Shown: positions 27,281 through 39,930 of the stretch, in pieces
How the letters are laid out: each line of letters begins with the position of its first letter
How positions within the stretch are numbered: position 1 is the first letter of the stretch
Assembly: GCF_024586455.1 (NCBI RefSeq)
Contig: NC_065921.1
Location: forward strand, 27,773,135-27,837,134
Source: Bactrocera neohumeralis
Lineage: Eukaryota > Arthropoda > Insecta > Diptera > Tephritidae
Direction of reading: 5' to 3'
DNA: 64,000 nucleotides
Made by a program: the position numbers and the translations under genes
The notes under the pieces: generated by a model
What the model was told of the DNA's origin: nothing
What the model saw: only the letters and a program-made list of their open reading frames with translations
Databases searched by the model: none

Positions 27281-28052
27281 TTTAAAATGAATTATTATAT
27301 GGAAGCAGCATGCAAAAGTAAGTTGTCTTTTTGTATAGCAACTCACATGTATGTTTTTCCGAAATCTTTTAAGACTACCCGTCTGCCAGAAATTAATGTT
27401 ACTATCTTAGAGATTAAGATAAGAACTATCACCATAAAAGCATAATAATTAGTTCGTATCAGTAAACACAACGGTGTATGTAGATTGTGGCTGTGAATTA
27501 AACATAAACGTAAAACTGAAAGTAAATCATTTCTAAGGCTTCTTGGGTTACGGTTTCGTACGTCGCACTCTTCGAGGTTTTATGTAGGCTAGTGGGCGAT
27601 TTGTAATATGCATCCCTAACAAAGAACTGCGGTCCACAGCTACGGCTGTTTACACAAACAAGACTCGACAAATATAAAGATTAGAGGCACAGCATATAGA
27701 AACATCTCAAAATAGTTTATTAGTTAAGTATGTTGTTTGAGACGTACTTGTGGCTTGAATTTTATAGTTGCAAAGGTAATGCTCCACATAGAGTACATAT
27801 TTATATTATCTTGTACATTTAGTGATTTCGTCTAATGCTTGGTGTTTGCTGCACAGTTTTAGTCATTGTATTCTAAACGTTCGCGGCGGCAAGTTATGCG
27901 CTTTATAGCAGCACTCTCTTATTTGATTTAGTAACGGTGGAGCAGCAGTAGAGTGTGGAATCAGTGAAAAAAAAAGAAATCTAATTTCTAGATAGCATTT
28001 TAAAGTAATAGTGTTTTCAACTTTCAAATATTTTTTTTAAGTGTAAGGCAAA
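27281..28052. other. Rad51D-cn intergenic region and cn 5' leader
   Basis: Tail-to-head spacing of 772 bp must hold the Rad51D 3' UTR and the cn promoter and leader. A CAGTG-type initiator (AATCAGTG) is near 27960, and the translation start context CAAAATG is the typical fly optimum. No canonical TATA box sits 30 bp before that initiator. I see no open frame of interest. Confidence 0.45.
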
Positions 28053-31000
28053 ATGTCGAATGCTATACCGCAATCAACGGAAAATGGAAATGGTTTACAA
28101 TCCCGCGCACCTCTGAAAGTGGCTATTATTGGCGGTGGTTTGGTGAGTGGGCTTTGTGAAATTTTTGTTTTTTGCGAAATGTGATGCAAAATTAAATAAT
28201 AACAATTTAATATAATAAATCATCTTGGTTTAATGGCTTCTAATTTGTTATCAAGCCTAAAATGAATAAAATAACATAAAGTTAGTAAAAAAAATGCTTG
28301 TAATTTTTCAATACACTTCAAGTTTACTAAAAAATTATTTAAAGAATTAAGAATTTATTTTAACCAATTTATAAGTTCCTGAAAGCTTTATTCACAATCA
28401 ATCTTAAGTGTCCTGCGTACATTTCAAAAACAAACAAGAAATAGAGTGTACAAAAATCAGAAGAATGTAGCAAAAAATCATTTGAATCGGGAAAACTATT
28501 CTCAAACCACAGTGACAAGAAACGATTTTCAGGTTATAGTTGAATCAAAGGTAAAAAAATAATCTAACATTTGAATACAGCCGATAATTATTGTTCGTGT
28601 GTGCATAAGTACATATCTGTCGAAGATATAATATATATATTTGACTTTCATAAATCAACTAACCATTAAAAAACTCATTTACAGACATATTAAGTACGCA
28701 AGTGTTTATAATTGTTTAATAAATTTAAAATAAATGAAATATGCACGTCTATTACATTGTCATAAACCACTATTACTACGAAACAATCTCAATAATTGAT
28801 CAGAATATATTATTAGACTTATTTAGCACAAGGTTGAGAAAAAAAATCATTTCCATCTCCTGTCAAGCATACAAGTGGTTGGATTATGCGAAATTATAAT
28901 AAATTATACATACATACTACCAACAAATAGAAGCGTAATTCAGGCATGAAAGAACAATTCATACAAAGTCGGCAAACTTATAAGTGATAAAGTCAAATCG
29001 CTGATAAGCGCAGTATGGCATTGACATTGTCAAGCGGCGATGCAGAAACATCATTATCATCGAATTTGCACACGTTTTTTCAAAACTTTTTCTTTCTTTT
29101 AATATATGTACATACATATGTATTTTAGCTTTTGATTGATAGCTGATTGGCAGCATGTATACTTTGGAACGTTATTCACTAATTTGAATCTAAGCTATAA
29201 TAATTTTTAAAGTAAAATATATTATAAAAATATCTTTATCTTGATTTTGATTGGAATAATTTAAATGGCAGCTGTATTGCTCCGAATTAGTGCCAAATTT
29301 TGAGAAGAAATTTTGTCAAATAAGAAAGTTTTCTCTACGATGACTCGAGCTTGATCGGTCAGTCTAATGTTTAGGGTGTAAAAAGTATATAAATTTGTTT
29401 TGAAACTATTTTTCCCGTTTCAGTATTGTTGTTGTTGTTGTTTAGGGTGTGATGCTAATTTAGAAATTAATGGTCCGTTAAAAATTTTAGAAATCTTCGA
29501 AAAAATTTTGGTCTTATTGACGGCCTAAGAATTTGTCTTCGTAAATATTTTATTGTATATTAATTATGTATTCATACCCCATGGACACCACGTTGTACAG
29601 TTTATTTTGTGTACATAGTAGACCGTCTATTCATATTAACCACCATCCGATCCCACGATAGTCGCGTCTACGTAACCGGAACGGACCCGAATATTTTTAT
29701 GCGGTCAAGGCCTGTCAACTCGACTTAACGAGCATTTTCATTTACAGGTCGGCTCATTAGCAGCACTCAGTTTCGCACGACGCGGCCACGAGGTGCATTT
29801 ATATGAATACCGTGAGGATATACGCACCGCGGAGCTGGTACAAGGCCGTAGCATTAACCTGGCATTGTCGCAACGTGGTCGCAAGGCATTGGCCGAGGTA
29901 GGGCTGGAGCAGGAGGTGCTCGCAACAGCGATACCGATGCGTGGACGCATGCTGCACGATATCAAAGGCAATCGCACGGTGGTGCTGTATGATCCCTGCA
30001 CAAATCAGTGTCTCTACTCGGTGGGGCGAAAGTATTTGAACGAAGTGCTATTGAATGGTTTGTAGAATTTTTGATTTTTTTAATTTAAAATTTTTTCATA
30101 ATTTATGTTTTTGATAATTTTTTTTTAAATTTCTTTTTAATAATTTTATTTTTTTTTTATAATTAAATTTTTAATAATTCAATTTTATGTTGTTTAAATA
30201 CATTTTTTTTAATAATTTTCAAATATTTTTTTTTTTACATTTTTTAATATTTTTTTTATATCCCCCACAGCTGGTGAAAAATTTCCTAATATTCAACGCC
30301 ATTTCGAACATAAGCTGCATTATGTGAATTTGACGCAGGGACGCATGGAATTTAAGCGGTGAGTTGTTTTATTTAAAAAAATATATTATTTTGAAAATAT
30401 TCATAATTCAGATTCTTTTTGTGCCTTGAAAGCTATATTTTATCACTTTGTCACAATTATGGTAATTTACAGCGCTCCCAACAAAGAAATAGTGGAAGCC
30501 AATGCCGACTTGGTTGTAGGCTGTGATGGCGCCTTCAGCACAATGCGTCAGCAAATGGTCAAAACGCCTGGCGTCAATTATTCGCAAGAGTACATCGAAC
30601 ATGGCTATTTAGAGCTTTGCATACCAGCGAAGAACGGCGAGGTATTTACATATTCAAAGCTCTTTGAACCTAATTGATTACTATTTTATACATAAAGTTC
30701 CAAATGCCTGAGAATTACTTGCATATCTGGCCACGTGATGCTTTCATGATGATTGCGCTGCCCAATCAAGATAAATCCTTCACAGTTACGCTGTCGATGC
30801 CATTCAAGGTGTTCGACACCATACGCACCACCGAAGAATTACTAAGTTTCTTCCACAAATACTATGCCGATGCAGTGCCACTAATCGGCGAGGAGCGGCT
30901 GGTTAAGGATTTCTTTAAAATGCCACCACAACATTTGGTCTCCGTGAAGGTTAGCCATAGTGAAAAGTACCTCTCTCTCTCATCTTCGAAGTCTAACCGC

Positions 31001-31632
31001 ACATTTTCTTTTTATGCGCAGTGCCATCCCTACCATTACGGCGCCAAGGCGCTCATTCTCGGCGACGCTGCACACGCTATGGTGCCCTACTACGGACAAG
31101 GTTTGAATGCCGGTATGGAAGATTGCACTTTTCTCATGTCGCTCTTCGATCAGCCCCATCTAAGTACCGCCGAAATATTGGAGCAATTCACCGAGCTGCG
31201 TTGGCGCGATGCGCATGCCATTTGCGACCTGGCCATGTACAATTACGTTGAGGTGCGTAAAAAATATATAAATTTTACAATTTTATACTCTCTACTTCCC
31301 CAATCTCGTACAGATGCGCGATTTGACCAAACGCATTAGCTTCCGCTGCCGCAAATGGCTTGACACGCAGCTATTCCGCTGGTTCCCCAGCGTGTGGGTG
31401 CCACTCTACAACAGCGTTTCGTTCACCAGCATGCCGTATAGCAAGTGCATTGCTAATCGCAAATGGCAGGATAAGGTGACAATTGAATTATTTTGTTTAT
31501 ACAACATTTTGAAAATATTTAATCCTTTCCCCTTTGCAGCTGCTGAGTAATGTGTTCATTTCTGCTTCAGTGGCGTTTGTGGCTATAGGCGTTTCAACCT
31601 ATTTTGGCGTTTTTAAAATCAGTTACTTTTAA
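28053..31632 (+). CDS. cn: cinnabar, kynurenine 3-monooxygenase
   Basis: Eight exons: 28053-28142, 29748-30057, 30271-30358, 30473-30641, 30698-30949, 31022-31252, 31314-31475 and 31540-31632. All are GT-AG with matching phases, giving 464 residues (Drosophila Cn is about this length). The FAD/NADPH-dependent enzyme hydroxylates kynurenine to 3-hydroxykynurenine in tryptophan breakdown and brown ommochrome synthesis. Motifs: dinucleotide-binding [15 protein letters not shown] (split by intron 1), [31 protein letters not shown] (DG motif), [20 protein letters not shown] (GD motif). A C-terminal hydrophobic segment, [20 protein letters not shown], fits the outer mitochondrial membrane anchor. 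All recognised cofactor motifs are intact, so the gene looks functional. No consensus AATAAA is seen in the first 200 bp after the stop. Confidence 0.97.
28143..29747 (+). other. cn intron 1
   Basis: This 1.6-kb intron splits the GGGL/VGSL FAD motif. It is AT-rich, without a coding exon. At 29420-29445 there is a GTTGTTGTTGTTGTT run, and at 29650-29720 a diverged copy of the CTACGTAACCGGAA...GGTCAAGG dispersed repeat seen complete at 32758-32830, so the 3' third is likely repeat-derived. Confidence 0.55.
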
Positions 31633-31879
31633 TTTATGCTGTTCCTAGTTTTAATATAAGAATAACACGCTGCTTCTTAACATACGAAGGTATTAGTTGC
31701 TCTGTTTTTATTTTGTCTCATGTAGAGTTTGTAGAAAATAGTGCATGTGTGAGTTGTAGTGTAGTTTGTTGACAGTTATATAACATATTTATACACTTAG
31801 CATATAGTGATGCGATCTAAGCAATTTCTACGCAGATTCAAGCGTTTCCTTGAATCGTAATCTATGCGTTTTTTATGTT

Positions 31880-32722
31880 TGCTTATTCAAACAAAGTCGC
31901 TAGCCGGCAGCACATGGGGAAAATACAAAGAAACATTGTTGGCAACATACAAGGCAATCGGCCGGCCGGTCCTTAACTACGCCGCACCAATAAGGTCGCC
32001 TGGATGCAGTAAAACGCAGACGAGGAAGCTACAGACTTGTCAGAACACTGCACTCCGGCCTACGACAGGATGCCTCTTGATGTCTCCCATAGAACACCTG
32101 CAGAGTGAGGACCGTATGCTACCAGTTAAGGTGCATAATAAACTCCTCTCCAAGCAGTTTCTGCTTTTGCAGAAATTATCGCCGCAGTCAACTGCTTGAA
32201 CTGAATCCTAGGAGTATGAAGAGGTCCTTGATCAACTACGTCGACAACATAAAACAATACGCTGACCAGACTTCGGACGCTACAAACTTCAGATATGCGT
32301 TGACCGCCATTCACGGTGGAGTCATTAACACCTTCAATGTCTCTCTCTCAGTGAATGGTGTGCTTGGAGTCAAAACACCACTCATTGCAGACGAAGAGCT
32401 CGAGTTGCCGCGAGAAACGAGTGTGACCCTGGCGCAGCTTCGTTCTGTATACTGCAGCAGGTTGGACACCTACTAATCCAAAATAGATCCTTATATGTAT
32501 ATCAAACATATGTTCAGCGTGCAACGAGTCGTCGCAAGACACTAGCCACCTCTTTGCTTGCCTTGTTAACCCTACTCATCTGACACCCCTCTCCCTATAG
32601 TCTGACCCCAACGAAACAGCGCGTTTCCTGAGCCTATCGTTGGATGACATCGATGACAAGGTAATCTAAACCATACAATCTTTACGGATATTGTGTACCC
32701 GTTACAACAACAACAACAATAT
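31880..32722 (+). pseudogene. Non-LTR retrotransposon relic, C-terminal region, frameshifted
   Basis: Two overlapping frames give one ancestral protein: KETLLATYKAIGRPVLNYAA with SPGCSKTQTRKLQTCQN (frame 1), then LINYVDNIKQYADQTSDATN with FRYALTAIHGGVINTFNVSL and PRETSVTLAQLRSVYCSRLD (frame 3). Last comes HLFACLVNPTHLTPLSL and ARFLSLSLDDIDDK. This is the region after the RT domain of a jockey/R1-type LINE, ending in a Cys/His-type segment. It is broken by frameshifts and stops. The 3' end is a TTACAACAACAACAACAAT tail typical of such elements. It lies in the same orientation as cn, 0.25 kb after its stop codon. Confidence 0.75.
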
Positions 32723-34764
32723 AATCTATACCATCTATAATCTATCTATGTTTAATTCCTACAACAGCCGGTTCTACGTTACCGGAATTAACCCGGATTT
32801 TATCCGGCTAAGGGCTGTACTTTCGGAGATCTAACCTCGTTTGGATCGCTGAGTTATAGATTAAGATCATAACCTATATACATTGAAGGACATTTATCAG
32901 TTTGTATGGCAGCTATAGTGGTGCGGTATCGCCGGTTCAGAATTTTTTTTTAATAAAAACGTGTTACACGTCACGCATTTGTGGTTATTGCTTGCAGTGC
33001 TTCAACTTTTTGTGCGATCAGTTCGCTAATATGCCAGAAAAACGCAATAATATTGCCTACTTTTAGGCTGATCATCGCACCGAAAGCACATGCTCAGCCT
33101 AATCGCCTCTACACAACCAACTTAACTCTTACAAATACCTTCACAGTGTGTGTTGGCACACATTTATTTGAAAGATTGAGATTTTAAATTAAAAAAACAC
33201 AATTATTCCATTTAGCTTAAATAAATATAACAAGTTGCTCACCACACTCAGTGCAATTTCAAACGCTGCTTCACTCAAGTAACTCTCCACTGCTTTTTAC
33301 TATTAAATTTAAATACTTTGCTCACTACGCACATGTTGCGGCTTCCTCACCTTGTGTCGAAATGACTTTCAGCCGTTTCTGGTGATATGTATGTAGCTCC
33401 ACTGTCCAATAACCCACCACCACACCACCACGTGGTTTCCAAAATTCTCTAGTTAATTTTTATTTTATTTTTGTTATTTGAGAGTGTGCATATGAGTGAG
33501 TGTGTATGTGTGCCACAAATGGTGAGCGCAGAAAACTCAAAAATGCGCTCAATCAGCAAAAAAAGAAAAACAAAAACAAAAAAAAAATATGTCAGAAAGT
33601 GTGTGTAAAAAGAAGAAAGTAATATAAAAAATTATCACTTTTGTGGAGCGCAAAAATAACACTGTCACATACATTGGCTCCGCAACTGTCGCCTATTGGA
33701 AATTTACCAGAAATGGCTATTTTTGTTGGTGTTTTGTTTTGTTGGCATATTCTTAACAAAACAAAATATGCCGGCCATACATGCCACTAAGCACGAACAC
33801 TTGACTTATATACAGACATACATGTATGTATGTATGTATATATTAAGTACAGCAAATATTTAATATCTAATAACAGCCTTTAATTTCTTTACTCTAGCAT
33901 TATACATTGTTAGTTTTGTTGTGAGCGTGCTTTTGAGCATTATTCTACAATATTTTTTATTTCTCTCAGTTGTTGACCTCATATTGTAGTTCCGCTCTCC
34001 CGCATTGTTGTTTTCCACTGTCATATTATGACTTGCCATATGATTAGTCAATTTAAAAAATAATCCGTTGATGTATACATTTGAACATTTGTTTAAATAT
34101 TTTTACATATGTTTTGTTTTTGTTGCTGTTAAACTTGTTTAGACGCAGTTTCGGTATATTTGTACAAAAACAATATTAATACCTTTAAAAATTGTATGAA
34201 TGCCGGGGATATGTCCGCATTGGTCTAGTGCGTGTATATGTATAAGCAAACATACATACATACATATGTATGTATGTTCCTAGAAGCAAAAATTTAAATA
34301 TGTGCATATAGTATATATGTAAATATGTATGTACATAGTTTGTCTATATGTTGTTGTATACATACATACATATGTATATTCTCCGCTAAGGTCGTTGTTC
34401 TTCGCCCATTATTCGCCGCTGTTGTTATTGCTTATGCTGGAAGTATGTACATACATACAAACATATCTACAAACATATGTTCATACAATATACCTATTTA
34501 CCTATTTTTCGTTGCTTGTAAACAAAAGTAATTTTTAATAAAATAAATTTAATTTTAAGCAAGCAATCGGAAGTAAAATTATTTACATATGCCCGAGGTT
34601 TTTATTGTTTTTACATTTATTGTTATAGTTTGTTTGTAAAGTTAGTTTTTTTGAAAAAGTGCTGTGTACATTTATTAGGCTTATATAAACGTAGTTGTAA
34701 TGGTACAGAAAAAAGCTAAACGGCAAATGAAAAAAGAAAAAAAACTTCAGAAATAAAGAAATTT
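32723..34764. other. Noncoding flank with dispersed motif and CATA microsatellites
   Basis: At 32755-32835 lies the best copy of the dispersed motif ACAACAGCCGGTTCTACGTT followed by ACCCGGATTTTATCCGGC. At 32900-32930 is a short fragment of the 154-bp repeat (CAGTTTGTATGGCAGCTATA). CATA/TATG palindromic microsatellites occur at 33817-33842, 34249-34276 and 34330-34375. Nothing coding is recognised. Confidence 0.55.
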
Positions 34765-35860
34765 CCATACAAGAACTTGATTGTCATCGTTCAGTTTGTA
34801 TGACAGCTACTTATATGCTATAGTGGTCCGATCTGAAGTATTTTTTCAGATATCATAGCCTTGTTTTAGAAAATATTCCATTCAAAATTTCGTAAAGATA
34901 TCTTGTCAAATAAAAAAGCTTCCCATAAAAGAATTTGATTGTTATCGTTCAGTTTGTATGACAACTATATGCTATAGTGGTCCGATCTGGAATATTTCTT
35001 CAGATAATGATAAATTTGTCTCAGAAAATAATCCATACTAAGCTTCTTAAAAATATGTCGCCAAATAAAAAAGCTTTCCATACAAGAACTTGATTTTGAT
35101 CGTTCAGTTTGTATGGCAGCTATACGCTACAGCGGTCCGATCTGGAACATTTTTTCAGACATTATAGATTTTTCTTAGAAAATAATTTTTGCTAAATTTC
35201 GGGAAGATATCTTGTAAAATAAAAAAGCTTTCCATACAAGAACTTGATTTTGATCGTTCAGTTTGTATGGCAGCTATATGCTATAGTGTTCCGATCTGGA
35301 AAAATTTTTCAGATATCACAGCTTTGTTTTAGAAAATATTCCATCCATAATTTGGTGAAGATATCTTGTAAAATAAAAAAGCTTTCCATAAAAGAACTTG
35401 ATTTTGATCGTTCAGTTTGTATGGCAGCTATATGCTATAGTATTCCGATCTGGAAAAATTTTTCAGATATCACAGCTTTGTTTTAGAAAATATTCCATCC
35501 AAAATTTCGTGAAGATATCTTGTCAAATAAAAAAGTTTTCCATACAAGAACTTGATTGTTATCGTTCAGTTTGTATGACAACTATATGCTATAGTGGTCC
35601 GATCTGGAATATTTTTTCAGATATCATAGATTTATCTTAGAAAATAATATTTGCTAAATTTCAGAAAGATATCTTGCAAAATAAAAAAGTTTTTCATACA
35701 AGAACTTGATTTTAATCGTTCTGTTTGTACGAAAGCTAGACGCTGTAGTAGTTCGATCTTGAAATTTTTTCAGATATTATAGATTTATCTTAGAAAATAA
35801 TATTTGCTAAATTTCGTGAAGATATCTTGTCAAATAAAAAAGTTTAAATTTTAGAGCGAT
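34765..35860. repeat. Tandem array of a 154-bp unit, seven copies
   Basis: The marker CCATACAAGAACTTGATTTT recurs at 34765, 34923, 35078, 35232, 35386, 35540 and 35694: spacings 158, 155, then exactly 154 four times. Each unit has GATCGTTCAGTTTGTATG, GCTATAGTGGTCCGATCTGG, TTTTTCAGATATCA and AAGATATCTTG. The middle units are nearly identical and the outer ones diverged, as expected for unequal exchange. The array ends in a CAGACAGACGGACAGACAGA segment. The unit resembles central tandem repeats reported in Drosophila interspersed elements (recalled, unverified). Open frames across it are by-products. Confidence 0.85.
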
Positions 35861-36539
35861 ATCCCAAAAATCGAGGGACTAGTTCCGGCACATGTACACA
35901 GACAGACGGACAGACAGACATGGCTGAAAAAACCCAGCTCGTCACGCTGATCATTTATATACATACATACATACATATGCATATCTCTTATAAAGTCCCC
36001 GACCTTTCCTTGTGGATGTTATAAACTTCGTGGAAAACTAAATGTACTTTGCTCATTCTATAAAAAGTAGAGAAAACGATAAGAAAGAAGACTTTGTTGT
36101 TTAGTGATCTAAATTTAATCTCCAATTCCCTAACCTTTATCTAGGTGCAATTCAAATACGCGATTCCGCCGATACTACCTGGCTCCTTTCATTTAGAGAA
36201 CGTCGAGATTTGACACCTGTCATCTCAACAACTTTTCCGTCAGCAGGTACCAAATACAGACGTTAATAGATCGGAAACACCGTCACTCCAGTGAATTTCA
36301 AAAATTCTATAAGATCGGTAACTTTCTCTACTACAACCTTAAAAGTAGAAAGTGAGTACTCGACTAGTGTTCGTGGAATCTGACGAAACACGATTAATTC
36401 AGTATGATTAAGGCGAGGTGGTTTGAAAGTATTGGAAAACTATCCAATCAACCTCTTTGTTCTTTGAAATTTTGTGTGTAGGAAATAAGTGGAGTTTTAT
36501 CTGCATTAATATTCAAAACGGAGTCATGTCAAGCTGTCA

Positions 36540-37041
36540 TGTTATTTTTGTTCAGTATTGCCTGAATAACGTTGACAAATCGTCCAACTTTATGAAAATT
36601 CACATTGTGTAAAGAATGTGTTTCGCGCGCTCCGCTCTACTTATTGTCAACATAATCGGCCTACTTAGCGAACTATTCGCAACACCATCACCCATCTTTG
36701 GACCCAGCATTCATTATTAGATAATATTCGACCGAATAGACCACGACCTGCACGCAGTGAAAAAAATATAGCAGCCGTAGATGAGAGATTCGGAGATCGT
36801 GGAGAGTCGATTCGGCGCCATTCGCAGCAACTCGGACTGACGTAGGGAACGACTTGGCGCAATTTACGTCGAGATATTAAAAACGTACGAAATACAGCTT
36901 GGACAAAAAGGGAAGCCACTCGACCATTCCAAGCGATATCGCTTCGCTCTCTAGGCTCTTCAAAAGTTCAAAGAAGATCCGACTTCTTCGAGTTAAATCG
37001 ATGAGGTTCATTTCTGTCTCAAACCTCGAAATGGATCACCC
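36540..37041 (+). pseudogene. Tc1/mariner-type transposase relic (N-terminal half) with right terminal repeat
   Basis: The frame reads RPTXRTIRNTITHLWTQHSL, LLDNIRPNRPRPARSEKNIA and ESIRRHSQQLGLT, the helix-turn-helix N-terminus of an arthropod IS630/Tc1/mariner transposase, with internal stops. The catalytic part is gone: soon after, the element ends in AACCTCGAAATGGATCACCC at 37022-37041. That is the inverted form of the terminal repeat at 39126. It is a deletion derivative. Confidence 0.65.
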
Positions 37042-37045
37042 TTTA

Positions 37046-38090
37046 TATATGTTTGTATATATTTCATCTGATTGTAGAGTTCATCTATGAACCTGATATG
37101 CGTACATATGGGATTTAAGGCTTCGATAATTAGATCTCATTATGTTTTTATTGAAATTTATTACTCCATTGCCTTCCAAATATGTTTTAAGCTCTCTCAC
37201 GAATTAGAACTTAAAAGTCATTAGTATATTTTGAACAGGAAGCTCGCAATGATAAGAAAACGAGAAAGTGTTTCCCTAAGAACTTCAATTCTGCTTGCTT
37301 GTTTCATAGAAGAACAAAACAATAAAACCGCCACCGGAAGCACACCTCTGAGATATCACAGCTACTAACAGCTAAAGCACATATGAACATACATACTTAC
37401 ATATTACGTTGGTAATGTCTATAAATATGAATGTAAATATACATATGTATACATATGTATGTAAAGCACATTAGAATTCCGCCAAAAAATCGCACATTTT
37501 TCAAAAAACGACAATTACGCATAAAATTTAATATACATATGTATACATATCTACATATCTACATGTGGGTATAACATAACAGTGTAGTCATATATTAAAG
37601 TGGCTTAAGTTGACTTAAGGGGTTATATTCACTTGTCAATTTACAAAAAAAAAGATTGTGTAGCGAACGTACAAATAGTTGGGAATATTTTCCGAAAGTT
37701 TGAAGAAGATCCTGCAATTCGTTTCGGAGATATGAATAGACATGTACTCGTAAGAGTTTTTTAACTTACTGTAATCGGCTCCCAAAACTTTAAATACGTT
37801 TTTCTCTAAACTATGTAGTAATGGTCGAAGGAATACGATTTTTGATAGTAACTTACATTTTTTATAACACACTGAATGGGGGATGGGGCCATTTAGCCAG
37901 GAAACACAATTTTATTTAGCCCTTCGATCATTAAATGTTATTCTATAGTTATAACATATTTTTTTATTTTTTTTTTTTGATTTTGGATTTGCGATCATTT
38001 TAAGCTGAAATTCTTCCTTATCGCTAAACACCTATTTTCGGAGATTCTCCCGAAGATCGCCTACGAGGGAAATGCATCGCTGATTATTAA
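37046..38090. other. Unassigned intergenic stretch
   Basis: AT-rich with CATA/TATG palindromes at 37390-37460 and 37530-37560. The open frame at 37636-37872 (minus) has no recognisable similarity and no coding bias. Nothing else is supported. Confidence 0.5.
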
Positions 38091-38094
38091 GTTA

Positions 38095-38735
38095 ACATTA
38101 AATTCTGTAGATGTATTTTTCCCGCTGAAAATGCAGGACTTTAAAAAGTAAAATTTCGAGATATTTTAAAATATTATTAAATCAGTCCTGAAATTTCGGG
38201 ATTGAAACAAGAAAATTTTCCATGCAATTTTTTAATGTCGTGTGAAAATCAATACCGCAAATCCAGATTTGGAAATCCCTGTTTTTCGGATTCGCTGCTT
38301 AAGGTACAAGTAAACAGTACAAGAAACGAAAAATTTCAACACGAACAGATTTCGAAATTTCGGAATATTAAAAAAGGAGATTTTTAAGATATTTTAAAGT
38401 ATTGTCAAGTGAAAAATTACAAAAAATTAGTCCCATGATTCGGGATCGGAAATCACGTTTATCGGGATTCATAATTACAGTACTGGACATCTCAAAAAAA
38501 TGTTAGCAGTGCAAAAAACGCAAAATTTCATATCATGGGAACTAATCCCTAAATTTCGGGATTAAAAAAAGAAAATTTCTTGATATTTTAAAATATTGCC
38601 ACAATATTTGACTATCATGTGAAACATTAGTCCCGTTATTCTTGATTGGAAATCCCGTTTTTTCGGGACTCATAATCCCGGTACTTGACATCTCCAAACA
38701 TTTTTAGCAGTGCAAAAAATGCAAAATTCCAAATC
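38095..38735. repeat. Three degenerate copies of a unit of about 200 bp
   Basis: Shared words are AAATTTCGGGATT, AAATCCCGTTTTTCGGGATT-like, TAATCCCGGTACTTGACATC and TTAGCAGTGCAAAAAA (38505 and 38706, spacing 201). The first copy (from about 38100) is the most diverged. The unit contains an inverted pair, CCCG...CGGGA. No coding capacity. Confidence 0.65.
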
Positions 38736-39125
38736 GTTTACCTAACCAAAACTATGCTTTAGTAATAGCACCAAACTTACACCCACTCCGAACGTGTTTC
38801 TTTTTTGTTGTTGATCTGCGCACTTGAACCGCATGACAATTTTCAAGGTGTTATGTCTTTACAAAGCAATTCACGACGGCATTTTCCGGCACGTTGCGTG
38901 AGTACTTATTTCTCTTTTCCACTCTCTTTCTATGTTACGCATTAATGCTCATTATGCCCTTTAATTTTTGTTCTCTGCATAAGTGTGCTATTGATTAGTG
39001 CGAGTATCGAAAATGATTGCGTTTGCGGATGAAATTGAATTTAATTTGTATTAGAAAAAATATTTTTTTTTCTTTTTTTTATTATAATTGTTTGATGATT
39101 TGGCCAAGAATTTAGATTTATTAAA

Positions 39126-39930
39126 GGGTGATCCATTTCGAGGTTCCCTACTTTTTTTTAAAGAAAAACCACAGGAACTTCAAATTTATTGCGGAATGTT
39201 TTTTATCATTCGAAAGAAAATTATTTGGCATTTATTTTTATTATCTCTTTCAAATGTTGGCCGCGGCTACGTCTCAGATGGTCCATTCGTTGAGTCCCAT
39301 ATTCGATGATTCGTTCGAACATTTTGACTGGTAACTGGTGAATGACACGCGTGACGTTTTCTTCCAAGGCCAAAATCGAAACGGGATTGTCTGCATAGAC
39401 TTTAGACTTAACATATCCCCACAGGAAAAAGTCTAACGTTGTGATATCGCACGATGTTGGTGGCCAATCGACCGGCCCAAAACGTGAAATTAACTGCTCA
39501 CTAAAGTGTTCTCTCAATAAATCCATTGATTGATTCATCGGCATCGTTCTTGAAGAAATATGAACCGATGTTTCCACCGGCCCACAAACCACACCAAACC
39601 GTTAATTTTTCTTGATGACATTGCAGCTTTTGAATCTCATCTGATTGCGCTTCGTCCCAAATGCGGAAACTTTGCTTGTTTATATATTTATAGAGCTGGA
39701 AATGGGTCTCATTTCGCTGAACAAAATTTAGCTCGGAAACGTCGGATATTTTTGGAATTTTTCAAGAACCCAAAGAGCAAAGCGATGTCGCCAAGTGATG
39801 TCACTTGGGAAGGTCGAGCGGTTTCAGTTTTACACAAGCTGTATTTTGTACGCTTTCAATTTAAGATCTCGACGTAAAATGCGCCAAGTCGTGCCATACG
39901 TCAATCCGACTTGCGCGCGATGCATTAAGG
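39126..39930 (-). pseudogene. Tc1/mariner-type transposase relic, C-terminal two thirds
   Basis: The terminal repeat GGGTGATCCATTTCGAGGTT starts at 39126. Minus-strand reading gives MDLLREHFSEQLISRFGPVD, WPPTSCDITTLDFFLWGYVK and MDHLRRSRGQHLKEIIK: the last catalytic region and C-terminus of the same family as 36540-37041. Upstream (39600-39930) are frameshifted pieces of the YKIQ--QELKP region. The opposite terminal repeat is not found, so the element is 5'-truncated. Confidence 0.75.

Noticed and set aside
33817..34375. CATA/TATG palindromes considered as protein-binding inverted repeats
   Set aside because: They recur all over the window (for example 24031, 37440, 51290, 54190, 60655, 63340) as ordinary microsatellite.
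35244..35640. Two nearly identical 80-codon frames starting [14 protein letters not shown]
   Set aside because: They arise because the 154-bp unit has no stop in one frame across adjacent copies; both stop within the array.
34765..35860. Regular array considered as a CRISPR-like structure
   Set aside because: Units are 154-bp head-to-tail copies with no constant repeat/variable spacer pattern, and this is an insect genome.
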